Source of the DNA: Rhodopseudomonas palustris
Lineage (GTDB): Bacteria > Pseudomonadota > Alphaproteobacteria > Rhizobiales > Xanthobacteraceae
Assembly (NCBI RefSeq): GCF_003031265.1
Contig: NZ_CP019966.1
Location: 4,931,501 to 4,995,500 of the forward strand
Length of the DNA: 64,000 nucleotides
Reading direction: 5' to 3'
This document shows, piece after piece, positions 35,464 to 44,596 of the stretch (positions are counted from its first letter, which is position 1; each line of letters begins with the position of its first letter). The notes beneath the pieces are model-generated. The model did not search any database. It saw nothing but the letters and a program-made list of their open reading frames with translations, and had not been told where the DNA came from. Both the position numbers and the translations under genes were made by a program.

Positions 35464-36447
35464 ATGACGAAACGCCACATCCTCGTGACCGGCGGCGCCG
35501 GCTACATCGGCAGCCACATGACGCTGGCCCTGCTCGGCGCCGGCGAGCGGCCGCTGGTGATCGACAACCTCTCTACCGGTTCGCGCGCGATCGTGCCACC
35601 CGAGGTGCCGATCTTCGAGGGCAATGTCGGCGACGCCGACTTCGTCGGCCGGATCATGGACGAGCACCCGATCGAGGCGATCATTCATTTCGCCGCCAGC
35701 GTCGTTGTGCCGGAATCGGTCACCCAGCCCCTCGCCTACTACGGCAACAACACCGCAAACACGCGCACGCTGCTCGACTGTGCGGTCAAGCGCGGCGTGC
35801 CGCATGTGGTATTCTCTTCGACCGCAGCGGTCTATGGCGAGCCGGACCGTACGCCGGTCGAAGAGGATGACCCCACCCGTCCGATCAACCCTTACGGCCG
35901 CTCCAAGCTGATGGTCGAATGGATGCTGGCCGACGTCGCGCAGGCTTATCCGTTCAGCTACGCGGCGCTGCGCTATTTCAATGTTGCCGGCGCCGACCCC
36001 CAAGGCCGCGCCGGACAATCCACGCCGAACGCCACCCATCTGATCAAGATCGCGGTGCAAGCCGCGCTCGGCAAGCGTCCAGGCCTCGACGTTTACGGCA
36101 CCGACTATTTCACCCCGGACGGCTCGTGCATCCGCGACTACGTGCATGTGTCGGATCTGGCCCAGGCGCATCTCGATGCGCTAGAATATCTGCGTGCCGG
36201 CAAGCCGAGCATCACCTGCAACATTGGTTATGCCAACGGCTACTCCGTGCTCGATGTGATCGAGGTGGTGAAGCGGGTGTCGGGCGTCGATTTCGAAGTG
36301 CGGATCAAGGGTCGGCGCGCCGGCGATCCCGCGGCGCTGATTGCGGCCAACCAACGCGCCCGGACCGCGCTGAACTGGACGCCGCGCTACGACGATCTCG
36401 AGCAGATCGTGCGCGACGCGCTCGCTTGGGAGCGCCGTCTCGGCTGA
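35464..36447 (+). CDS. galE: UDP-glucose 4-epimerase
   Basis: This 327-residue extended SDR interconverts UDP-glucose and UDP-galactose. It has the NAD motif TGGAGYIGSHMTLAL (about 9-23), DNLSTG, Ser/Thr in VVFSSTAAVYGEPD, and the catalytic Tyr-x3-Lys in NPYGRSKLMVE. The substrate region YFNVAGADPQGRAG and the late YVHVSDLAQAHLDAL are typical of GalE. It likely supplies UDP-galactose to the surrounding polysaccharide locus. Confidence 0.94.
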   Translation: MTKRHILVTGGAGYIGSHMTLALLGAGERPLVIDNLSTGSRAIVPPEVPIFEGNVGDADFVGRIMDEHPIEAIIHFAASVVVPESVTQPLAYYGNNTANTRTLLDCAVKRGVPHVVFSSTAAVYGEPDRTPVEEDDPTRPINPYGRSKLMVEWMLADVAQAYPFSYAALRYFNVAGADPQGRAGQSTPNATHLIKIAVQAALGKRPGLDVYGTDYFTPDGSCIRDYVHVSDLAQAHLDALEYLRAGKPSITCNIGYANGYSVLDVIEVVKRVSGVDFEVRIKGRRAGDPAALIAANQRARTALNWTPRYDDLEQIVRDALAWERRLG

Positions 36448-36674
36448 GACAGCACGGCCAGCCCGCTGTCTCACCGCGGGACGACGCACCAGATCGGTAC
36501 AGGACCGGACGCTCGCAGAACAGCTACGGCCGCCTTTCTACGATCGCGGCGATGCGGCTTTAACCACTTTACCTTGTTGGATGGAGGCGGTTGGCAAAAG
36601 GTTGCTTCCATTAGTCGAATGATCGATTGTTCCGCCGCAAAGTCGATCGACCTTGACGGTCGAGAGGAAGTGGA

Positions 36675-37592
36675 ATGTCCAACACGCAAGACAGCGGCGA
36701 ACAGCCGAATGCGCCGACGGGTGCCGAACGGCGCAAGTCGGATCGCAGGAAAGCTGCGTTTTGGATTCCGTTCGAGCAAAATCTGCCGCACGGCGAGCGC
36801 CGCGTTTCCGGCGATCGCCGCCGCGAGCGGTTCGGGCAGTGGCCGCGTGTTGTGCTCGGCGGACTGCCGATCGTCGTCAGCGACCAGACCGAGACTGCGC
36901 GCGCGATGGTCGATGAAGCGCTGCAGCGTCGCGGGCTTTGGCGCTATCCGGCCTACATGACGTCTGCGAACGGCGAAGTGACGTATCGCTGCGCGGTCGA
37001 CGAAACCGAGCGCAAGCTGGTGACGGAGGCCGATGCCATCCATGCGGACGGCATGCCGCTGGTGTTCGTGTCGCGATTCCGCTGCGGCCAATCGCTGCCT
37101 GAACGCGTCGCCACCACCGATCTCTTCCACGAGGTCGCGCGCGAAGCCAGCAAGCGCGGCGCGACCATGTACATGCTCGGCGCCAACGAAGACTCCAACC
37201 GCCGCGCGGTCGAACGCGTGCAGCGCCGCTATCCCGGCCTGCGCCTGGTCGGCCATCGCCACGGCTATTTCGCCGACGAGGCCGAGGAAATCGCAGTGTG
37301 CCGAGAGATCGGCGCGCTCGCGCCGGACATCCTGTGGGTGTCGATGGGCGTGCCGCGCGAACAGGCGTTTGTGGTGCGCAATCGCCATCGCCTGACCACC
37401 GTCGGCGTGATCAAGACCTCGGGCGGCCTGTTCGACTTCCTGTCGGGCTCGAAGCCGCGCGCGCCGCAATGGATGCAGAAGATCGGCCTCGAATGGCTGT
37501 GGCGCATGGCGCTGGAGCCGCGACGCCTCGGGGTGCGCTATCTGAAGACCAACCCGTACGCGATGTACCTGCTGTTGACGCGGTCGCGCTGA
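36675..37592 (+). CDS. WecB/TagA/CpsF family glycosyltransferase
   Basis: The 305-residue enzyme belongs to the GT26 family. It contains the family active-site stretch ADAIHADGMPLVFVSRFRCG, YMLGANEDSNRRAVERVQ, ILWVSMGVPREQAFV, and the C-terminal signature GGLFDFLSGSKPRAPQWMQK followed by GLEWLWRMALEPRRLGVRYL. These enzymes add N-acetylmannosaminuronate or similar sugars to lipid-linked carriers; donor and acceptor are not evident. The first about 60 residues form an unusual arginine-rich extension. GAGG lies just upstream of ATG 36675. Confidence 0.93.
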   Translation: MSNTQDSGEQPNAPTGAERRKSDRRKAAFWIPFEQNLPHGERRVSGDRRRERFGQWPRVVLGGLPIVVSDQTETARAMVDEALQRRGLWRYPAYMTSANGEVTYRCAVDETERKLVTEADAIHADGMPLVFVSRFRCGQSLPERVATTDLFHEVAREASKRGATMYMLGANEDSNRRAVERVQRRYPGLRLVGHRHGYFADEAEEIAVCREIGALAPDILWVSMGVPREQAFVVRNRHRLTTVGVIKTSGGLFDFLSGSKPRAPQWMQKIGLEWLWRMALEPRRLGVRYLKTNPYAMYLLLTRSR

Positions 37593-37607
37593 CCTTTCCT
37601 TCTCCGC

Positions 37608-38744
37608 TTAACGCGGATGCATCAGCGCACCGATCACACCGGCGTCCAACCTGCCGGTACGCGGATCGGCCAGACCGAATCCCTGATCCAGCTCCCAATA
37701 GGTCCAGCCCCAGCAATTCGCTTCGGCCGAATCCACCACCGACTCCAGCCAGCGGAGCCGGCTGTCGCGCGGCGCCGCCGGTTTGAATACGCCGAATTCG
37801 TTGATGATCAACGGCCGCGCGTAGCGCTCCTGCCAGGCGACCGCCGGAATCAACTGCCGAGCCACATAGCTTGGCGAGCCGGCCTGCGCGATCGCGTTGT
37901 CCAGTTCCTGCAGCGCTTCATTGTCGCCGCGCGACGTCAGCTCGCTGCGCAGTCGCTCTACGGCGGGATCGTCGGCGACAAGCGGGAACGGTAGATCGTG
38001 AATCCGGCTCGATGGGTTGGCCGAATCCCAATGGCCCTGATGGGTGAACACCATCGGATCGTAGAAATGCAACGCATAGACGACGTTGCGGTCGGCGAGC
38101 GGCCTGAACTGCGGCAGCGAATCGGCGCGTTGCCAATAGGTCGGGCCAACGATCAGTGTGGTCTGCGGCAACTGCCCCCGCACAAAGGCAGCGAGTTGTT
38201 CGACTTCACTCTGCCATCGGTCCGGCGCGATATCCGGTTCATTCAGCAGTTCGGCGAACACCCGTTCCACCGGGTGCTTGCGGATCACCGTCGCAAGGCT
38301 GCTCCACGCGTCGGTGAGCGCCGCCATCGCGGCCTTCGGGTCGTCGCGGTGGAGGCGGCCGAAGCCATCCCCGGGATGCAGGTCGACCGACACATGAAAG
38401 CCCAGGCCGATCAGTTCGGTGAGCGCCGTATCGACGCCGGCGAGCTGTCGTTCGATCGTGGCCCGCGGACTGAAGGCCCGCATCACCAGATCGCCGGCGA
38501 CCGGAAGCCTCACATGAGTAAAGCCCGCGCTACGCACGGCGCGGAGTAACTCAAGGCTCGGAGCCTGGAGCCGCTCGTTCTCTGTCCAATTCGAGACATT
38601 CACGCCGCGAGCCAGCGCGGCGATGGTCTGAGGCGGAACGCCGGATGTCGGGCCCGTGCAGCGGCCCTGCGCATCGGCCTGCGCGCTCCAGCACATTGCG
38701 AAGAGCACCACGGCGGTGCAAGCGATCGCACCTCGGGTGAGCAC
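37608..38744 (-). CDS. Secreted glycoside hydrolase, family 5-like
   Basis: A 378-residue exported (beta/alpha)8 glycosidase with a signal peptide (cut near ADAQG). The acid/base Glu is E169 in FAELLNEPDIAP and the nucleophile is E316 in PLIINEFGVFKP; HFYDPMVFTHQG holds the expected His/Tyr. The start is GTG. It lies 14 bp after the Wzc-like gene on the same strand and converges on the WecB-like gene, so it is probably co-expressed with the chain-length protein and may trim or release the polymer. Confidence 0.88.
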   Translation of the reverse strand: MLTRGAIACTAVVLFAMCWSAQADAQGRCTGPTSGVPPQTIAALARGVNVSNWTENERLQAPSLELLRAVRSAGFTHVRLPVAGDLVMRAFSPRATIERQLAGVDTALTELIGLGFHVSVDLHPGDGFGRLHRDDPKAAMAALTDAWSSLATVIRKHPVERVFAELLNEPDIAPDRWQSEVEQLAAFVRGQLPQTTLIVGPTYWQRADSLPQFRPLADRNVVYALHFYDPMVFTHQGHWDSANPSSRIHDLPFPLVADDPAVERLRSELTSRGDNEALQELDNAIAQAGSPSYVARQLIPAVAWQERYARPLIINEFGVFKPAAPRDSRLRWLESVVDSAEANCWGWTYWELDQGFGLADPRTGRLDAGVIGALMHPR

Positions 38745-38758
38745 GCGCCGTACGCCGG

Positions 38759-40906
38759 TCAGCTCGCCAGCCGCGCGGTGATGGTCGCCGCGGCGGGGGC
38801 CGGTTGCGCGCTGGCCTTGTTGACGACCACGCCGGCCGGTGCGTGGCCACTCCGCGACAGCAACGCCTGCGCTTCCAGCGCGGCGCCAGCCTCGGTCACG
38901 GCGCTGTCGATCACGAGCAGATTGAGATCGGTATGAGCAGCGATCTCGGCCACCTCCGGCTGCGAGGCGAGCGCCGGGGCGTCGATCAGAATTAGGTCGA
39001 ACTCGCTGCGGACATCGTTCTGCACCGTTACGTCGGGTGCCGCGGCGATCAGACGGACGACGGACGGGATGGTCGTCTTCAGCACGCGAACGAGAGCGCC
39101 CCCATCCGACTCTGCGCGATTCGACGGCGCAGCGGGCGCGGTGCGCGACTGCCCTGCGACTTCGATGACGACGCTCAGCATCCCGCGATCCACCGCGATC
39201 GCGTTCAGCGCACGCGCCACCGAGCTCTTGCCGGCGCCGGGATCGACCGACGTCACCAGCACCACCTTGCCATGCTGCGATGGCTTAACACCGATCGCAT
39301 CGAGCAGCCCGACGACGTAGGGATCGAGCCGCCGCTCGCCGCCCAGCATCGCGAGCTTGCCGCCGAGGGTGCGGCCGCCCGATAGATCGGGAATCCGCGC
39401 AACAATCGGCAGGCTGGCATAGTCGGCAGCGGGCTTCTTGTCTTCCACCTGCGGCGCTGCGGCTTCGACCGGCACAGGCGCGGTCGCGCCTTCCGGCGGA
39501 CGAGAATTGTCGGCTCGCTCCGGCTGGTTCGACATCGACGCCCAAATTGCGGTGACGGCGATCGACACCAGGATCGACGCCACCGGGATGGCGGCGATCA
39601 GCACCAGCAGCGGCGGGCGGGTCGGCCGGGTCGGCGGCGTCGCAAACGAAGCCACCTTGGTCTGGCTCGCCTGCAGCAGGCGCTGCTGATTGGTGGCGTT
39701 GTAGCGCTCGAGGAATTGCTCGTAGATCGCCCGATTGGCGTTGGCCTCACGCTGCAACTCTTTAAGTTTCACAGAAGCCTGGTCGTCGCCGAGCATCTCG
39801 GTCTCGAGCGTCTTCAATTGCTGTTCCAGCGCCTTCTGCTGGTCGCGCATCGCCTCATAGTCGGACTTGGCGCTGGCGATGTTGCGTTTGCGCTCGGCCT
39901 CGATCTGGCGATTAAGCTCGGCAAGCTGATTATAGGCGATCACCAGCTCCGGATGGCGATCCCCGAGGACAGCGCGCTTCTGAGCGATCTGATCGTTGAG
40001 CTGGGTGCGCTGGGTGCGCAGCACGCTGACGAGGTCGGACTTCGATCCGGTCGAGCCATCGACCTCGGATTTCAGGTCGCGCTGCGCCTGCTCGTAGCGG
40101 TTTTTGGCTTCCTCGGTGCGCAGTCGCGCCGCGGACACCTGCTGGGTCAGCTCGGTGACCCGGAGTTGACGCGTCGTACTCTCGCGGCCGGCATCGACAA
40201 TGCGGTACTGCGTCTTGAACGCCGCGACAGCGTCTTCCGACGCCCTCAGCTTTTCGTTCAGCGTCTTCAGGCGGCTGTTGAGCCAGCCGGCGGCCTCGTC
40301 GGCGGCAACAGCGCGCACCTGGGTCTGACTGGCTACGAACGCTTCGGCGACCGCGTTGGCATAATACGCCGCGCGCTGCGGATCCTTCGCCACGAAGGTC
40401 ATCTCGATCACGTAAGTCAGGCCGCGCCGCGCGATCTCCAGATGCTTGCGGAACCGCTCCAGCACGCGGGCCGGATCGGTCTCGCTGCCGGCGATCTCAT
40501 GATCTTCGGCAACTTTCAGCTTCTCGACCAAGGGCCGCAGGAAACCATCCGACTTCGCAATTTCGATCAGGCTCTGCAGCGCAGCGGCGTCCTGACCAAT
40601 CCCGGGCAGCACCTCCTGATCGGTCGTGACGCGCTGCTCACGTGGATCGACCATCACCAATGCGGTGGCCGCATAGCGGACCGGCAGCAGCCACAGCACG
40701 ATCATGCCAAGCACGAACAGCGCACCGGCAAGCAGCACGATCCGCTTGAGATTGTCACGCAGGAACTTGCTGATAACGGCGGGCGTCAGCTTGGCTTTGA
40801 TCAGGTCTCCTCGATCGGTCGGAAGCTGATCAGGGCTCTCCCAGATGTCCGCAGTCGGACGCGGGGCGGGGACCGCCTTGTCCCGGCCTGGTTGGCTACC
40901 CGACAT
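38759..40906 (-). CDS. Wzc/ExoP-like exopolysaccharide chain-length protein with altered kinase domain
   Basis: This 715-residue inner-membrane protein has a first membrane helix (about 57-75), a Wzz domain, a long periplasmic coiled-coil region (about 180-420), a GNVR-type segment before a second helix, and a cytoplasmic P-loop domain. Walker A is good (TSVDPGAGKSSVA, about 552-564) and Walker B reads LILIDAPAL, but Walker A' is SVVIEVAG without its Asp. No tyrosine cluster is found at the C terminus. It probably controls polymer length without tyrosine autophosphorylation. Start ATG 40906 is backed by GGAG. Confidence 0.9.
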   Translation of the reverse strand: MSGSQPGRDKAVPAPRPTADIWESPDQLPTDRGDLIKAKLTPAVISKFLRDNLKRIVLLAGALFVLGMIVLWLLPVRYAATALVMVDPREQRVTTDQEVLPGIGQDAAALQSLIEIAKSDGFLRPLVEKLKVAEDHEIAGSETDPARVLERFRKHLEIARRGLTYVIEMTFVAKDPQRAAYYANAVAEAFVASQTQVRAVAADEAAGWLNSRLKTLNEKLRASEDAVAAFKTQYRIVDAGRESTTRQLRVTELTQQVSAARLRTEEAKNRYEQAQRDLKSEVDGSTGSKSDLVSVLRTQRTQLNDQIAQKRAVLGDRHPELVIAYNQLAELNRQIEAERKRNIASAKSDYEAMRDQQKALEQQLKTLETEMLGDDQASVKLKELQREANANRAIYEQFLERYNATNQQRLLQASQTKVASFATPPTRPTRPPLLVLIAAIPVASILVSIAVTAIWASMSNQPERADNSRPPEGATAPVPVEAAAPQVEDKKPAADYASLPIVARIPDLSGGRTLGGKLAMLGGERRLDPYVVGLLDAIGVKPSQHGKVVLVTSVDPGAGKSSVARALNAIAVDRGMLSVVIEVAGQSRTAPAAPSNRAESDGGALVRVLKTTIPSVVRLIAAAPDVTVQNDVRSEFDLILIDAPALASQPEVAEIAAHTDLNLLVIDSAVTEAGAALEAQALLSRSGHAPAGVVVNKASAQPAPAAATITARLAS

Positions 40907-41209
40907 ACGCACACTCCACACGAACCGCCTGCGTCACCACCGGGACAAAGTAAATATCTACGGTTAATCCGTGGTTACTCCAGTCCAGCCGAACGGAACG
41001 TTACCAAATGATTAAGGAACCATACGGACGAAGCGTGAGTGCGACTAACTCGCTTGGTGCTTTCCGCATCAATTAACCGCGCCACAACGAAATCGACCAG
41101 GCGCGGCCGCGAGAGTGTACAATGACCCGGTCAGGACGTGCACTTTTCGTTAACCGTCACACCTGCAGCAAGCTCAACAAGACGGAAAGCGCACGGGGAG
41201 ACGAGGCAC
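40907..41209. other. Divergent intergenic region of the exopolysaccharide locus
   Basis: This 303-bp region lies between the Wzc-like gene and the GT4 gene. It is relatively AT-rich near 40940-41040 (repeated TTAAC/GTTAC-like tracts), as expected for promoters in both directions, but I cannot define a specific operator. No other gene is seen. Confidence 0.4.
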
Positions 41210-42412
41210 GTGAACGAACAGATCACTCGAGCCGAGCATGCGTTCGTCACCGGCGGACGCACTGCGAGCTCGCGTGTACCGAAGGCTTCCGCCGGAGCGT
41301 CGGCGAAATCAATCCGTCGTCGCGTTCTTCTGATCCAGACCCAGGCCGAGAACGCCGGTGCGCAGGAAATCTCTCGTCTTGTCGGCGCCGGCCTTGCGGC
41401 GCGCGGCTACGACGTTGCGAACCTGTTCTTCTTCCGGCAATCGCGCGGGTTCGACGAGCCCGCGAACACCGTCTATTGCGCCCCGCAGCGTCCCGGCAAT
41501 CCGCTGTCGTTCCTCCGCTTCCTGGTGGCGCTTGGCCAGCAGATCCACGCCGCCCGCCCCGACGCCATCCTGACGTTTCAGCACTATGGCAATGCTATCG
41601 GCGGTGCGATCGCGCGGCTGGTGAGCCCGGCGCCGGTGATCGCCAATCAAGTATCGGCGCGGCTGACGATGCCGGGCTGGCTGCAGAAGCTCGACCTGAT
41701 GATGGGGCGGCTCGGCATCTTCCACACCATTACGGTGAATTCTGAAGACATGCTGCGCGACTATTCGCGCTATCCGGATTCGTACCGTAGGCGCCTCACC
41801 CATGTTCCGCACGGCTTCGATCGCAAGCACTCAACGCTGGCGAAAGCCGACGCGCGACGCCGGTTCGCCTTGCCGGTCGACGGCGTCGTTCTCGGCACCG
41901 CGGCGCGGCTGCATCCGCTGAAGCAGCTCGACGCCAGCATCCGGGTTTTGCCGGCGCATCCGACTTGGCGGCTGGCGCTGGCGGGGCACGGACCGGACGA
42001 AGCGCGGCTCCGCGCGCTCGCCGACCAGCTCGGTGTCGCCGATCGGGTGTTCTTCGTCGGTGAAATCACGCCTGAGCAGGTCGCCGATTTCCTCGCTTGC
42101 CTCGACGTGTTCGTGTTCCCGTCGCTGGCCGAGACCTTCGGGCTCGCCGCCGTCGAGGCCGCCCATGCCGGGGTGCCCGTGGTTGCCAACAATCTGCCGG
42201 TTCTACGCGAGGTGCTGTCGTATCAGGGCGAACCGGCGGCAGTGCTGGTCGATGCTGCAGACGCGACCGCGCTCGGCGCCGCGATCAGTGCCGTGCTGAA
42301 CGACCCTGCGCTCAGGGTGCGACTCCAGCGCAGTGGCGAAGGTCTGATGAATAGATACTCTGTCGACGCCATGGTCGATGAATACGTCCGCATTCTCGAA
42401 CAGGCGATATAG
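41210..42412 (+). CDS. GT4 family glycosyltransferase
   Basis: The 400-residue GT-B fold enzyme has the N-terminal acceptor domain (LLIQTQAENAGAQEISRLVG) and the C-terminal nucleotide-sugar domain with VLGTAARLHPLKQLD, LALAGHGPDEARLRALADQ, and the E-x7-E signature in FPSLAETFGLAAVEAAHAG. I favour GTG 41210, which follows GGGGAG and GAGG, over a farther ATG whose extra residues show no homology. It adds one sugar during assembly of the repeating unit; the sugar is unknown. Confidence 0.9.
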   Translation: MNEQITRAEHAFVTGGRTASSRVPKASAGASAKSIRRRVLLIQTQAENAGAQEISRLVGAGLAARGYDVANLFFFRQSRGFDEPANTVYCAPQRPGNPLSFLRFLVALGQQIHAARPDAILTFQHYGNAIGGAIARLVSPAPVIANQVSARLTMPGWLQKLDLMMGRLGIFHTITVNSEDMLRDYSRYPDSYRRRLTHVPHGFDRKHSTLAKADARRRFALPVDGVVLGTAARLHPLKQLDASIRVLPAHPTWRLALAGHGPDEARLRALADQLGVADRVFFVGEITPEQVADFLACLDVFVFPSLAETFGLAAVEAAHAGVPVVANNLPVLREVLSYQGEPAAVLVDAADATALGAAISAVLNDPALRVRLQRSGEGLMNRYSVDAMVDEYVRILEQAI

Positions 42413-42432
42413 TTTTTTTGACGGATTGTCTG

Positions 42433-43962
42433 ATGATTGTTGAGCTTCGTTTCGACCAGCAAAGACCTCGAGCATGGATGCGCCATCTGCTCGATCTGCT
42501 GGCGGGTAGTGGCCGAACGTTGCAGGTGAGCTGGATCTCCACATCCGGGGAACGGCCGGCCGGACTCGACACGCTGCTCGACCTCGAACGGATGCTGCTG
42601 CGGCGTGGCCAGCGCTGCGGCGGCGATCGCGAGCCGGCGCTGCTCGAAACCTCTCGCGCCTCCTATGGCTCACCCGAAGTGGTGATCGACTTCACCACGG
42701 CGCCCCGCGAACCTGATTGCCCTGCCCGGCTGTATCTGCGCCCGCTGTTCGATGGCCAGCCCGGTGAAGACGCCGCGCTGGCCGCCATCCTCGCAGGCGA
42801 TCTGCCGGTGATCGATATCCGGGACGAGATCAGCGGCGCGGTGGTGTGGTCAGGAAAGCCGTCGGGTGAGAATGCCAGCGGCCTCGGCGGCGCGCTCGGC
42901 GCCACCATGGCACGTACCGGAACGCTGCTGAGGGGCGTCCTCGAAAGCGGTCCGCGAGCACAAGGCGTCCGCCACGACGGCCCTCATCTCGGCCACGCGC
43001 ACTCCGCCGCAGGTTTTGTAGCCCGCAACCTCGCGATGTCGATCGCCAAAGCAATCTACCGGCTGTGCTGCTATGCGCCGCATTGGCGGATCGGCTGGCG
43101 CTACACCGACGATGCCGGGATCTGGAGCTCCGGCGATCTGTCGGGACCAAACTGGCATGCGCTGCCGAGCCCGGCGAACCGGTTCTATGCCGATCCATTC
43201 GCGGTGACCTGGAAGGGCCGCACCTTCGTTTTCTTCGAAGATCTCGACCATCGCGTCGGCAAAGGCACGATTTCCGCGATCGAATTCGGCAAGACCGGCC
43301 CGATCAGCGAAGCGGTGCCGGTGCTCGAAGAGCCGTGGCATTTGTCCTACCCGTTCCTCATCGTGCAGGACGACGAGCTCTGGATGATCCCGGAGAGCAG
43401 CCTGCAGAAGACCGTGTCGATCTATCGCTGCGTCGAGTTTCCGGGGCGCTGGGAGCGCCACGCGACGCTGCTATCCGGCGTTGAACTTGCCGACGCCACC
43501 ATCCTGCAGCACGAGGGGCTGCATTATCTATTCGGCGCCACTCGCGACGATGATAACGATGGCGGCTATTCCGACACGCTGTCGATCTACGTCGCAGACG
43601 ATCTGTTCGGGCGGTGGCGACCGCACGCGCTGCGTCCAGCCCTGGTTGATCGCGCCAGCGCGCGTCCCGCAGGGCATTTCTTCCGGCGCAATGGACGGCT
43701 ATGGCGACCGGTGCAGGACTGCACGCACGGCTATGGCGGGGCGCTGGCACTTGCGGAGATTAATGCGCTCTCGCCAGAGACTTTCGAGCAGACCGTGCAT
43801 CACGTCATCGAACCTGGGCCGCGCTGGCCCGGCCGCAAGCTGCACACGCTCAACCGCTGTGGACGACTCGAGTTGATCGACGGCAGCGTGATTCAGCCCA
43901 AGCTGCAGCCGCTACGCCGAATGGCCCGCGCCAACGACCCCGTCGCCGTCCCGGCGCGCTGA
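42433..43962 (+). CDS. GINT1-like (beta-propeller) protein of the polysaccharide locus
   Basis: The 509-residue protein has two parts. Residues about 1-215 show no family I know. The C-terminal half (from about HWRIGWRYTDDAG) matches the domain at the N terminus of plant glucosamine inositolphosphorylceramide transferases: RFYADPFAVTWKGRTFVFFE, PWHLSYPFLI, LWMIPESSLQKTVSIYRC, HYLFGATRDD. This fold resembles GH43-type five-bladed propellers and is found in many sugar-polymer loci. A TTG five codons upstream is an alternative start. It lies 20 bp after the GT4 gene. Confidence 0.75.
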   Translation: MIVELRFDQQRPRAWMRHLLDLLAGSGRTLQVSWISTSGERPAGLDTLLDLERMLLRRGQRCGGDREPALLETSRASYGSPEVVIDFTTAPREPDCPARLYLRPLFDGQPGEDAALAAILAGDLPVIDIRDEISGAVVWSGKPSGENASGLGGALGATMARTGTLLRGVLESGPRAQGVRHDGPHLGHAHSAAGFVARNLAMSIAKAIYRLCCYAPHWRIGWRYTDDAGIWSSGDLSGPNWHALPSPANRFYADPFAVTWKGRTFVFFEDLDHRVGKGTISAIEFGKTGPISEAVPVLEEPWHLSYPFLIVQDDELWMIPESSLQKTVSIYRCVEFPGRWERHATLLSGVELADATILQHEGLHYLFGATRDDDNDGGYSDTLSIYVADDLFGRWRPHALRPALVDRASARPAGHFFRRNGRLWRPVQDCTHGYGGALALAEINALSPETFEQTVHHVIEPGPRWPGRKLHTLNRCGRLELIDGSVIQPKLQPLRRMARANDPVAVPAR

Positions 43963-43978
43963 CGCTCTGCCTTGCGCC

Positions 43979-44344
43979 TCAATCGCTACGGAGCAGACGG
44001 CCGACGATCGATCCGGCGGCAAGACCAATCGTTCCGCCGGCGAGTTTGACGCTGGCGTCGAATAGCCGCCCATGCCGTGACGCCTCCAGCACCTGCAGCA
44101 GTTCGAATAGCACCGCAGCGCCGAGCACGATCATCGCAGCGAACAGGAGGTAACGCGGGTAAGCCGATCCGAACAGTGCTCCCACCACCGCGAACGCCAC
44201 GAAGCGCTCAATCGACGGCGAAAATCCGGTGGTTGGCCTGAGACCTATCGGGCTGAGGGTCGCAAACGCGATCCCCGCAAGGCACATCCAGGCCGCAATC
44301 CGAAGCAGCGTTCCGAAGTTGAGGCTAACGACACGACTATTCAT
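43979..44344 (-). CDS. VanZ-like small membrane protein
   Basis: This 121-residue protein has three to four membrane segments. The N-terminal segment is followed by ATLSPIGLRP, and AVLFELLQVLEASRHGRLFDA carries the conserved Glu/Gln and polar residues of VanZ-like proteins. Such small proteins are common in polysaccharide loci of this group; their function is unclear. It is placed on the opposite strand, converging on the GINT1-like gene with a 16-bp gap. Confidence 0.75.
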   Translation of the reverse strand: MNSRVVSLNFGTLLRIAAWMCLAGIAFATLSPIGLRPTTGFSPSIERFVAFAVVGALFGSAYPRYLLFAAMIVLGAAVLFELLQVLEASRHGRLFDASVKLAGGTIGLAAGSIVGRLLRSD

Positions 44345-44596
44345 AGATCCGATATCCGCGCTGATGAGACGATGGTTAATGCCAAAGCGCCCCCGCTTCG
44401 GTCGGGTCTGCGAGCATCTTTACCGTTATCGACAATTATCGCCCGGCATTCGCTCGCCGATCGTTCAAATAGGATAGATTGCTACGGTGCGCCAGGACGG
44501 TGGCGGCGGGATTATCGACGTGGTGAACCCGGTCCCCGGAGGACCGTTCCGGTCGTCGGCGACTCCCTCAGAATCTGCAGACCCGTCGCGAGGTCG

